A stretch of DNA of 64,000 nucleotides. Origin: JAFAZJ01 sp050183765 (GTDB lineage Bacteria > Pseudomonadota > Alphaproteobacteria > Reyranellales > Reyranellaceae). The stretch is from positions 13,070 through 77,069 of the forward strand of contig JBFXAZ010000012.1 in assembly GCA_050183765.1 (NCBI GenBank), read 5' to 3'. Position 1 is the stretch's first letter. The number at the start of each line of letters is the position of its first letter. The notes below the pieces were generated by a model. It saw only the letters and a list, made by a program, of their open reading frames with translations, ran no database searches and was not told where the DNA came from. Positions 42,193 through 49,726 of the stretch are shown piece after piece. The position numbers and the translations under genes are program-made.

Positions 42193-42900
42193 ATGAAGGA
42201 CTACATCTTCCATCTGCTGTTCGTCTGGTACCCGTACATCTGCCTGACGGTGTTCCTGCTCGGCAGCCTGATCCGCTTCGATCGCGAGCCCTATACCTGG
42301 AAGGCGAGCTCAAGCCAGATCCTGCGCAAGCGCCAGCTGCGCTGGGGCTCCAACCTGTTCCATGTCGGCATCCTGTTCCTGCTGCTGGGCCACACCGTCG
42401 GCCTGCTGACGCCGACCTCGGTCTACACCCTGCTGCTGAGCGTCGAGCAGAAGCAGATCATCGCCGTCACCGCCGGCGGTATTGCCGGCGTGATCTGCTT
42501 CGCGGGGCTGAGCATGCTGCTGCATCGCCGCCTGTTCGACGTGCGCATCCGGCGCACCAGCTCGGCGATGGACATCGCGATCCTGGCCTTGCTGTGGCTG
42601 CAGCTCGTGCTCGGCCTGCTGACTCTGCCGTTCTCGCTCGGCCATCGCGACGGCTCGGTGATGCTGGTCCTCTCGCACTGGGCGCAGGGCATCGTCGTCC
42701 TGCATCCGGTCGACGCCAAGACCCTGCAAGGCCTCGACTGGCCCTACCTGGTGCATCTGGTGCTGGGCATGACCTTGTTCCTCGTCTTCCCGTTCAGCCG
42801 GCTGGTCCATATCTGGTCGGCGCCGGTGTGGTATCTCGGCCGCCGCGGCTACCAGGTCGTGCGCAGCCGTGGCCCGCTGCCGGCACGGGGACGGCCATGA
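42193..42900 (+). CDS. narI: NarI, nitrate reductase gamma subunit (cytochrome b)
   Basis: The membrane anchor and quinol oxidase, 235 residues, five membrane helices. The haem ligands are readable as two histidines ten residues apart in FHVGILFLLLGHTVGL and two 18 apart in YLVHLVLGMTLFLVFPFSRL followed by VHIW. AAGGAG lies seven bases before ATG 42193. The last bases overlap the parvulin gene (ATGA). About ten residues at the C-terminus are proline/arginine-rich. Confidence 0.97.
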   Translation: MKDYIFHLLFVWYPYICLTVFLLGSLIRFDREPYTWKASSSQILRKRQLRWGSNLFHVGILFLLLGHTVGLLTPTSVYTLLLSVEQKQIIAVTAGGIAGVICFAGLSMLLHRRLFDVRIRRTSSAMDIAILALLWLQLVLGLLTLPFSLGHRDGSVMLVLSHWAQGIVVLHPVDAKTLQGLDWPYLVHLVLGMTLFLVFPFSRLVHIWSAPVWYLGRRGYQVVRSRGPLPARGRP

Positions 42901-43736
42901 GCACGGCCACGACCGCTCGACCGCGCCGCCGCTTCGCGCGGCCGGTGCCGGTCACCATCAACGGTGTCGCCATCGGCAGCGCCGACATCGTGCGCGAGAC
43001 CCAGCACCATCCCTCGGCCGATCCCGACCAGGCCTGGGAACTGGCCGCGCGCGCGCTGGCGATCCGCGAATTGCTGAACCAGGAGGTCAAGCGCCTGGGA
43101 ATCGTGGCGCAGCCGATCGTCGACGAGGACGGACGGACCGAAACCGATCAGGAGGCCCTCTATCGACAGTTGATCGAAAAGGAAGTGGTCGTGCCGTCAG
43201 CCGACGAGGCGAGCTGTCGGCGCTACTACGAGCGCAACATCAGGCGATTCCGTACGCCCGATCTCAGCGAAGCGGCGCATATCCTGCTCGCCGCTGCGCC
43301 CGGTGATGAGACCGCGCGCAGCCAGGCGCGCGAGACGGCGCGCGCGCTGATTGCGGCGCTGCGCGCGCGGCCTGAGGAGTTCGCCGCGCTGGCCGCGCAA
43401 CACTCGGCCTGCCCGTCGGCTGGGCAGGGCGGCAATCTCGGACAGCTCTCGCCCGGCCAGACGGTGCCGGAGTTCGACACGGCGCTGCGCGGCATGACAC
43501 CGGGCGCCGTTCACCCCGAGCCGGTGGAGAGCCGTTATGGCATCCACATCGTGCGACTCGACCGGCGCATCGAGGGACGCGATCTGCCCTTCGAGATGGT
43601 GCACACGCGCATCGCCGAGTACCTCGAGGAGAGCGTGCGCCGACGCGCGCTGCAGCAATACGTCTCGGTGCTGGCCGGCCGCGCCGTCGTGACCGGCGTC
43701 GACCTGGCGCCCGCCGCCGGGCCGCTGGTTCAGTAG
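42897..43736 (+). CDS. Parvulin-type peptidyl-prolyl isomerase in nar operon
   Basis: Residues about 120-215 form a PpiC/rotamase domain: DLSEAAHILLAAAPGDE, EFAALAAQHSACPSAGQGGN and LGQLSPGQTVPEFDTAL, then ESRYGIHIVRLDRRI. The N-terminal part is helical and lacks a signal peptide, so it is cytoplasmic, like NifM. Parvulins are recurrent in narGHJI clusters and are thought to help nitrate reductase folding. The 279-residue product starts at 42897, overlapping narI. Confidence 0.9.
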   Translation: MSTATTARPRRRFARPVPVTINGVAIGSADIVRETQHHPSADPDQAWELAARALAIRELLNQEVKRLGIVAQPIVDEDGRTETDQEALYRQLIEKEVVVPSADEASCRRYYERNIRRFRTPDLSEAAHILLAAAPGDETARSQARETARALIAALRARPEEFAALAAQHSACPSAGQGGNLGQLSPGQTVPEFDTALRGMTPGAVHPEPVESRYGIHIVRLDRRIEGRDLPFEMVHTRIAEYLEESVRRRALQQYVSVLAGRAVVTGVDLAPAAGPLVQ

Positions 43737-43746
43737 GAGGCGGGCC

Positions 43747-44052
43747 ATGATGCTGGGGCAGGTGATCGAGCGGCTGGGCGACGAGGCCTTCGCCGCCGAG
43801 ACACTGTTCGCGCTGGGCGATCTTGCGCTGCTGGCTCAGATCGACTCCGCGGCCACGGACTTCGGCGAGACGCCGGCCATCTATGCCGCCGGCGCCGCGC
43901 GTCGCTTCGCCAGCCATGCCTCCGACGACGACTGGCTGGCGCTGATGACCGCGATGGAGCGTGCCGATGATCCCGGCGCGGCGTGCCTGAAACAGATGCT
44001 GACCTGGTCGCTGCGCCACGACGCGGCGCCCTGCGGCTGCAATCATGCCTGA
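43747..44052 (+). CDS. Nar-operon small protein, CGC tail, 101 aa
   Basis: A mostly helical acidic protein ending ...SLRHDAAPCGCNHA. The Cys-Gly-Cys-Asn-His end looks like a metal-binding tail. I do not know a named family. It starts ten bases after the parvulin gene with GGAGG upstream and is followed by NnrS, so it belongs to the nar transcript; an accessory role in metal or cofactor handling is inference. Confidence 0.7.
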   Translation: MMLGQVIERLGDEAFAAETLFALGDLALLAQIDSAATDFGETPAIYAAGAARRFASHASDDDWLALMTAMERADDPGAACLKQMLTWSLRHDAAPCGCNHA

Positions 44053-44067
44053 GCGTTGAGTCCCATC

Positions 44068-45228
44068 ATGACCGTGTTCAGCTATGGCTTTCGTACCTTC
44101 TTCCTCGCGGCCGGCGGCTTCGCCGCGCTGGCGATCCTGCTCTGGCTGCCGGTGTTTCTCGGCGAGGCCGCGCTGCCCGTGGCGCTGGCGCCGCGCGACT
44201 GGCACGCCCACGAGATGGTCTTCGGCTACGCTGCCGCGGCGATCGCCGGCTTCCTGCTCACCGCGATTCCCAACTGGACCGGGCGCAAGCCGGTGGCCGG
44301 CACGCCGCTGATGCTGCTCGCCGCGGCGTGGCTGGCGGGCCGCATCGGCATGGCGGTCTCAGACATGATCGGCCTGTACGCCGCGATGGCGCTGGACCTG
44401 CTGTTCCTGCCCTCGGTCGCGTTCGTCGCCGGACGTGAGATCCTCGCATCGGGCAACCGGCGCAACGTCAAGATCGTCGCCATTCTCGGCCTGCTGGTCG
44501 CGGCCAATGTCGCCTTCCATATCGAGGTGCTGCGCGTGGGCGTCGCCGATGTCGGTCTGCGGCTTGGCCTGGCAGTGGTGGTCGGGCTGATCGTGCTGAT
44601 CGGCGGGCGCATCGTGCCCAACTTCACGCGCAACGCCCTGATGCGCCTGGGCCCCGGCCGCCTGCCGGGCCCGTTCAATCGCCTCGACATCGCCTGCATC
44701 GGCGTCTCGGTCGCGGCGCTGGCCGCCTGGGTGGCGGCGCCCGATTGGCCGGTGTCGGGCGGGCTGGTGCTCGCCGCCGGCCTGCTGCAGCTCGTGCGGC
44801 TGGCGCGCTGGGCGGGCGATCGTGCGCGCGGCGACTGGCTGGTGCTAGTCCTGCATATCGCCTACGCCTTCATCCCCATCGGCTTCCTGCTCGCCGCTGC
44901 GGCGGCGCTGACAACCGAGCCTCTGCAGGGCGCGGCCGCCCATGCCTGGGGCGTCGGCGGCGTCGGGCTGATGACCCTGGCGGTGATGACCCGCGCCACC
45001 CTGGGCCACACCGGCCGCGCGCTGGTGGCCTCACGCGGCACGGTGCTCGTCTACGGCCTCGCCCTGGCGGCCGCCATCGCCCGCGTCGGTGCGGCGATCG
45101 CTCCCTCGCTGGCGGTCGAGCTGCTGATCTTCGCCGCGATCGCCTGGTCGGCGGCCTTCGCCGGCTTCGCGGTGCTCTACGGGCCGATGATGGTGCGGCA
45201 GACCCCGGGCCGAAGGCCGGCGAGATGA
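44068..45228 (+). CDS. nnrS: NnrS family membrane protein
   Basis: The 386-residue haem- and copper-containing membrane protein has about 12 membrane segments and the NnrS markers SYGFRTFFLAAGGFAAL, RDWHAHEMVFGYAAAAIAG and GGRIVPNFTRNAL, and MTRATLGHTGR near the C-terminus. NnrS proteins relieve nitrosative stress and are controlled by nitrogen-oxide regulators. It closes the nar operon, consistent with protection from nitric oxide formed during nitrate respiration. Confidence 0.93.
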   Translation: MTVFSYGFRTFFLAAGGFAALAILLWLPVFLGEAALPVALAPRDWHAHEMVFGYAAAAIAGFLLTAIPNWTGRKPVAGTPLMLLAAAWLAGRIGMAVSDMIGLYAAMALDLLFLPSVAFVAGREILASGNRRNVKIVAILGLLVAANVAFHIEVLRVGVADVGLRLGLAVVVGLIVLIGGRIVPNFTRNALMRLGPGRLPGPFNRLDIACIGVSVAALAAWVAAPDWPVSGGLVLAAGLLQLVRLARWAGDRARGDWLVLVLHIAYAFIPIGFLLAAAAALTTEPLQGAAAHAWGVGGVGLMTLAVMTRATLGHTGRALVASRGTVLVYGLALAAAIARVGAAIAPSLAVELLIFAAIAWSAAFAGFAVLYGPMMVRQTPGRRPAR

Positions 45229-45343
45229 CTCTGATCCCGGGCTGGGGAGCGGCATCGCCATGCTTCTGCCGCATCGCGTGCCCTTAATCTCGTCCGGTCG
45301 CACCGGGGTGCGGGCACGGACGAGGAAGAGGGGGGAGCGCGTC

Positions 45344-45817
45344 ATGACCGCGAAGTCGAAGGTGTTCGCCGCCAGCCTGATGGCCATGCTGGGTCTGTCG
45401 GCCTGCGGCGATACCGCGGGCCAGCGGGCGGTGTCGGGCGGCGTGATCGGCGGCGCCAGCGGCGCGCTGGCCGGCCAGGCCCTCGGCCTCGGCCCGGTGA
45501 CCGGCCTCGTGCTGGGCAGCCTGGGCGGGGCCGCGATCGGTGCCGCGACCACGCCGCAGTATCAGTCCCCCGCCGGCTACGGCGGCGGCTATCCCGCCGG
45601 TTACGGTGGCGGCTATCCCGCCGGTTACGGTGGCGGCAATCCCGGTGGCTACGGCGGCGGCTATCCGGCCGGTTATGGTGGCGGCGCTCCCGGTGGCTAC
45701 GGCGGCGGCTATCCCGCCGGTTATGGTGGCGGCAATCCCGGTGGCTACGGTGGCGGCTATCCCGCCGGTTATGGCGGTGCTTATCCCGGCGGGTACGGCG
45801 GCGGCACTTATCGTTAG
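45344..45817 (+). CDS. Glycine-zipper lipoprotein with tandem-repeat tail, paralog B
   Basis: The first 75 residues (MTAKSKVFAASLMAMLGLSA, lipobox Cys21, SGGVIGGASGALAGQALGLG) match paralog A at 31870, as does the upstream ribosome-site region. Residues 76-157 are about ten copies of an eight-residue unit GYGGG[YNA]P[AG], ending GGTYR. The lipidated zipper probably sits in the outer membrane and the tail is flexible. It closes the nar region on the right. Confidence 0.75.
   Translation: MTAKSKVFAASLMAMLGLSACGDTAGQRAVSGGVIGGASGALAGQALGLGPVTGLVLGSLGGAAIGAATTPQYQSPAGYGGGYPAGYGGGYPAGYGGGNPGGYGGGYPAGYGGGAPGGYGGGYPAGYGGGNPGGYGGGYPAGYGGAYPGGYGGGTYR
45569..45808 (+). repeat. 24-bp tandem repeat coding for GYGGGYPA units
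   Basis: About ten tandem 24-base units encode the lipoprotein tail. Units differ at the third and the Y/N/A and A/G positions, and larger 48-base period alternation is visible (YPA then NPG or APG). Such arrays vary in copy number by slippage. Confidence 0.85.
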
Positions 45818-45873
45818 CCATCGACGGGCCCCATTCGCCCGCCAGTGTCGCTCAATGGGCGAGGAAGGGCGGA

Positions 45874-46854
45874 CTATCCCGTCAGGTCCCTCAGCAGCGG
45901 CAACACCTCGGCGGCGACGCGCTCGATCTGGGCATCGCGCTGCTCGTACGGGCCGACAAGGTCGAGCACCAGGTGGCGCACGCCCGCGGCATGGAATGCG
46001 CGGATGCGTTCAGCGATCTCGGCCGGCGGGCCGAGCGCGGCGTAGCGCTGCGCCGCCTTGCGGAAGTCCATGGCGTAGCGGACGCTCAAGGTCTCGCTCG
46101 CCGCGTCGAGCGCCGTCTCGTAGGTGTCGTCCAGGCGCGTGAACAGCAGATGGCCGGTGCCGAAGCGCTCGATCCGGCGGTCAGCGGCCTCAGCCGCCTC
46201 GGCGATCGCGGCCAGGCTGGTGGCGTACATCTCGGGCGTCACGACGTAGGACATCCAGCCATCGGCCAGGCGCCCGGTGCGCCGGAGCGCGCCGGGCGAG
46301 CGGCCGCCGCACCAGATCGGCGGGCCGCCGGGCTGGCGTGCCGGCGGCTGCATGGCGAGCTCGGGGAAGGGGTAGAACGGGCCGTCATGCGACACGAGCT
46401 CGCCCGACCACAGCTTGCGCAGCACCCGGATGGCTTCCGACAGGCGCGCGCCGCGCTCGCCGATCGGCACGCCGGCCAGCTGGTACTCGCGCGGGAACTC
46501 GCCGCCGACGCCGACCCCGAAGATCAGCCGCCCCTCGCTCAGGTGATCGAGCGTCGAGACCTGCTTGGCGACCGGCCCGGCATGGCGCAGCGGCAGGAGG
46601 TAGACGTTGGTGCCCAGCAGCAGCCGCCGGCTCGCCACCGCCGCCTGCGCCAGCTGCAGCAGCGGATCGAGGATCGGGATGGCGAACGAGATGTGGTCGC
46701 CGACCCACAGCGAATCGTAGCCGCTGCGATCGACCAGCTGCACCAGCTCGACCAGCTCCTCGATGCGCGGCAGCCAGGGGCCCGTCGCCGGCTCGGTGCG
46801 GCGGTGGATGGTCTGGATGCCGACCTTGAGGCGGGTGTCGAGCGGCAGCTTCAT
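45874..46854 (-). CDS. LLM-class flavin/F420-type oxidoreductase
   Basis: A luciferase-fold oxidoreductase of 326 residues. Markers are LVQLVDRSGYDSLWVGDHIS, LLLGTNVYLLPLRHAGPVAK and the GRLIFGVGVGGEFPREYQLA block, with IWCGGRSPGALRRTGRLADG. The TIGR03619-like subfamily includes F420-dependent enzymes, but FMN is possible. It is monocistronic; ATG 46854. The substrate is unknown. Confidence 0.85.
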   Translation of the reverse strand: MKLPLDTRLKVGIQTIHRRTEPATGPWLPRIEELVELVQLVDRSGYDSLWVGDHISFAIPILDPLLQLAQAAVASRRLLLGTNVYLLPLRHAGPVAKQVSTLDHLSEGRLIFGVGVGGEFPREYQLAGVPIGERGARLSEAIRVLRKLWSGELVSHDGPFYPFPELAMQPPARQPGGPPIWCGGRSPGALRRTGRLADGWMSYVVTPEMYATSLAAIAEAAEAADRRIERFGTGHLLFTRLDDTYETALDAASETLSVRYAMDFRKAAQRYAALGPPAEIAERIRAFHAAGVRHLVLDLVGPYEQRDAQIERVAAEVLPLLRDLTG

Positions 46855-46888
46855 GCGGGTCTTAACGTGTTGATCTCACGAGCGAAGT

Positions 46889-47230
46889 CTAGCCGCCGGC
46901 GAGCACCCTGAGGCGCCGGTCGAAGATGCTCAGCACCGCCTCCAGATCGTCGCCCTGGGCCAGCCGGCGCGGGCCGGCGTAGACCGTCCACGGCGAGGTC
47001 CGCGCGCCGCCGCCGACTGCCTTGGCGATGGCGAACAGCGGCTGCTCGGCGGTATGGCGGAAGATCGAGAACAGCGCCATGCCGGGGCGGAAATCGATGG
47101 CGTAGTCGCGCCATTCGCCGGTCGCCACCCGGGCGCTGTACAACGCCAGAAGCTGACGCAGCTCGCGCCGGTCGAAGGTGACGACACGCCGCTTGGCACG
47201 GCTGTCGGGCAATCGCAGGAGATTGTCCAT
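46889..47230 (-). CDS. DUF2794 family protein
   Basis: A 113-residue protein typical of Alphaproteobacteria. The conserved core is FDRRELRQLLALYSARVATG then EWRDYAIDFRPGMALFSIFR, and the end is LSIFDRRLRVLAGG. Function is not established. The ATG at 47230 (MDNLLRLPDSRAK) is the family start. It is divergent from the TPR_21 gene, an arrangement frequent in this class, and supports the class assignment of the host. Confidence 0.88.
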   Translation of the reverse strand: MDNLLRLPDSRAKRRVVTFDRRELRQLLALYSARVATGEWRDYAIDFRPGMALFSIFRHTAEQPLFAIAKAVGGGARTSPWTVYAGPRRLAQGDDLEAVLSIFDRRLRVLAGG

Positions 47231-47337
47231 CGTTACCGAAAAATGTCGCAAAAACCCGGGCCGTGGTAAAGGCTTCCCGCACGGGCCGCGGCCGGCTAGA
47301 ACGCCTGCCCCCGATCCCTCCAAACGCGGGTAACGGC

Positions 47338-47988
47338 GTGTCGGATATCTTCCAGGAAGTCGATGAGGCCCTGCGCGAGGACCGCGCCAAGGAATGGTGG
47401 CGGCGCTGGGGCACCACGGTCATCGCCGCCGCCGTGCTGCTGGTGGTGGCGATCGCGGCGTGGAACGGCTGGAACTGGTACCAGGCCAGCCAGCGCGGCA
47501 AGGCGGGCGACGCCTTCCAGGCGGCGCTGACCCAGGCGGCCAACGACAAGCCCGGCGCCATCGCGGCGCTGGGGAAGATCTCGGCCGGCGGCGTGGCGCC
47601 CTACGACGAGCTGGCAAGGCTGCGCATCGCGCGGCTGAAGGCCGAGGCCGGCGACAAGGACGGCGCACAGGCGGCCTACGGCACGGCGGTGCAGGGCGCG
47701 CGCGACGCCGACGGCCGCGAGCTCGCCGTCCTGCTGCGCGCCATGCAGACCTTCGACACCGCCAAGCCCGAGGACCTCGCCAGCCAGCTGCAGCCGCTGA
47801 CGGGCAAGGACCGGCCGTGGCGCGCGGTGGCGCTCGAGTTGCTGGCGGCGGTGGCGCTGAAGCAGAACGATCCGGCCAAGGCCAGGACACTGCTCACCGA
47901 GCTGCGCGAGGATTCGCAGGCGAGCCAGGTGCTGCGCGAGCGCGCCGGCGAGCTGTTGAGCGCCCTGGGCGAGCCGGCCGCGAAATGA
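47338..47988 (+). CDS. TPR_21/YfgM-like membrane-anchored protein
   Basis: The N-terminus SDIFQEVDEALREDRAKEWW precedes one membrane helix (VIAAAVLLVVAIAAWNGWNW), then a periplasmic helical-repeat domain (about 45-216). This is the TPR_21/YfgM type, linked to the Sec translocon and outer-membrane assembly. Translation starts at GTG 47338. It overlaps bamB by four bases; the order TPR_21-bamB-der is conserved in proteobacteria. Confidence 0.88.
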   Translation: MSDIFQEVDEALREDRAKEWWRRWGTTVIAAAVLLVVAIAAWNGWNWYQASQRGKAGDAFQAALTQAANDKPGAIAALGKISAGGVAPYDELARLRIARLKAEAGDKDGAQAAYGTAVQGARDADGRELAVLLRAMQTFDTAKPEDLASQLQPLTGKDRPWRAVALELLAAVALKQNDPAKARTLLTELREDSQASQVLRERAGELLSALGEPAAK

Positions 47989-49301
47989 CGCGTTTCCTCG
48001 CGCTTGGCGCCATGCTGCTGGCGCTCTCGGCCTGCGACATGGTCAGCGACCTCTTCGCCAAGTCCAAGCCGCCGCTGCCGGGCGATCGCATCCCCGTGCT
48101 GAAGGGCGACGACGACGTCAAGCCCGACGCCGGCGGCGACGTCGTCCTGCCGCGCCCGGCGGTCAACGATTCGTGGCCGCAATCCGGCGGCTTCGCCAAC
48201 TTCGCCATGCACCACCTCGAGATCGCCGACGCGCCGCGCGAGGTGTGGAGCGTCGATGTCGGCTCGGGCTCGAGCTCGGAGCGCCAGCTGCTGACGCCGC
48301 CGGTCGTCGCCAATGGCCGCGTCTTCGTCAAGGACGCGCTCAACACCGTCTCGGCCTACGAGGCGGCCACCGGCAAGCTCCTGTGGCGCGTGACGCTCAA
48401 GAGCAAGGGCGGCCGCGACGACAACGAGTTCGGCGGCGGGCTCGCCTGGTACGGCGGCCGGCTGTTCGTCACCACAGGTTTCGCCGACGTGATGGCGCTG
48501 AACCCCGACGACGGCGCCGAGATCTGGCGCCGCGCGGTGAGCGCGCCGGTGCGCGGCGCGCCCACGGTGTTCCAGGACCGCGTCTTCGCCATCACCATCG
48601 ACAACAAGCTGCACGCCCTGGCCGCCGTCGACGGTGCCGAGCTGTGGGAGTACAGCGCGCTCTCCGAAAACGCCGGCTTCCTCGCCGGCCCCAGCCCGGC
48701 GGCCTCGCAGGACTACGTCGTGGCGCCCTTCAGCTCGGGCGAGCTGGTCGGGCTGCGCCTCGACAGCGGCCGCCAGATCTGGAACGAGAGCCTGGTCACC
48801 CTGCGCCGCGGCGGCGTGCAGTCGCTCTCGGCCCTGGCCGATATCCGCGGCCGCCCGGTGATCGACCGCGGCAAGGTCCTGGCGATCGGCTCGGCCGGCC
48901 AGATCGCCGCCTTCGACCTGCGTTCGGGCGCGCGGCTGTGGGACCGGCCGATCAGCGGCTCGGGCACGCCCTGGGTCGCCGGCCGCTGGGTCTTCATCAT
49001 CAGCGGCAACAACGAGATCGTCTGTCTCGAGCGCGAGGACGGCAAGGTGCGCTGGGTCACGCCGCTGACCTTCTATCGCGACGAGAAGCGGCGGCAGACG
49101 GCGATCTGGGTCGGCCCGGTGCTGGCCGGCGACCGCCTGCTGATCGGCGGCGGCAACGGCGATCTGCTGGCGATCTCGCCCTATGACGGCCAGCCGATCG
49201 GCAAGATCTCGGTCGGCTCGCCGGTGCTCCTGGCGCCGGTGATCGCCGATCGCACGATCTACGTGCTGACCGATTCGGGCCGGCTGATCGCGCTGCGCTG
49301 A
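47985..49301 (+). CDS. bamB: BamB-like outer membrane assembly lipoprotein
   Basis: MTRFLALGAMLLALSACDMV is a lipoprotein signal (lipobox L-S-A-C, Cys17). Residues about 70-438 form an eight-bladed PQQ-like propeller, seen in SAYEAATGKLLWRV, ALNPDDGAEIWRRAV, ALAAVDGAELWEY and ISPYDGQPIGKISV. BamB helps the BAM complex insert outer-membrane beta-barrels. The 438 residues exceed E. coli BamB by about 45, typical of the alphaproteobacterial form. Confidence 0.9.
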   Translation: MTRFLALGAMLLALSACDMVSDLFAKSKPPLPGDRIPVLKGDDDVKPDAGGDVVLPRPAVNDSWPQSGGFANFAMHHLEIADAPREVWSVDVGSGSSSERQLLTPPVVANGRVFVKDALNTVSAYEAATGKLLWRVTLKSKGGRDDNEFGGGLAWYGGRLFVTTGFADVMALNPDDGAEIWRRAVSAPVRGAPTVFQDRVFAITIDNKLHALAAVDGAELWEYSALSENAGFLAGPSPAASQDYVVAPFSSGELVGLRLDSGRQIWNESLVTLRRGGVQSLSALADIRGRPVIDRGKVLAIGSAGQIAAFDLRSGARLWDRPISGSGTPWVAGRWVFIISGNNEIVCLEREDGKVRWVTPLTFYRDEKRRQTAIWVGPVLAGDRLLIGGGNGDLLAISPYDGQPIGKISVGSPVLLAPVIADRTIYVLTDSGRLIALR

Positions 49302-49315
49302 GCGCGGCCGGCGAA

Positions 49316-49428
49316 TGCTGTGGTTTGCTGTGGTGGAGCCGAGAACGCGCCCGGGCGCTGAGCGCCTGCCCCTGACGTCCGCCTCCGGCCGGGCGACCGG
49401 ATTGCTGTGGTTTGCTGTGGTCGAGCCG
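49316..49428. repeat. Pair of 26-bp direct repeats in bamB-der gap
   Basis: The unit TGCTGTGGTTTGCTGTGGT followed by GAGCCG occurs at 49316-49341 and 49403-49428 with one mismatch; each unit itself contains a doubled TTGCTGTGG. The 425-base bamB-der gap holds only this pair and the type B element at 49486, and no gene. Confidence 0.7.
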
Positions 49429-49485
49429 GTTGCAGTCGCTGGCGCCAGCCTACGCCCCAGATTGCCATGGTTGCATCAGAATCAT

Positions 49486-49639
49486 CCTTCTCCCCGCGCA
49501 GGCGGGGAGAAGGTGCCCGAAGGGCGGATGAGGGGCTTCGCGGCGTTCCCATGACAACGGCATTCGTTGTTGGGCGCGGAAGCCCCTCATCCGCCTCGCT
49601 GGCGCTCGGCACCTTCTCCCCGCCGTCGCGGGAAGAAGG
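49486..49639. repeat. Palindrome-bounded dispersed repeat, type B
   Basis: Ends are palindromes at 49486-49513 and 49612-49639 (the right one has two mismatches), enclosing GTGCCCGAAGGGCGGATGAG and its counterpart with CGCCAGCGAGGCGG on the other strand. It matches the element inside the narG 3' end in length and layout. Confidence 0.85.
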
Positions 49640-49726
49640 GAAAATTCGGTTCTCCACCATGGCCGCCCGAGTCTGGGCGGGACGCCCGGCGGAGTCCATT
49701 TCCGCCCCTAGGCGTGTCGTGCGGCG

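Noticed and set aside
45569..45808. Tandem repeat considered as a CRISPR array
   Set aside because: It has no unique spacers and is an in-frame protein repeat.
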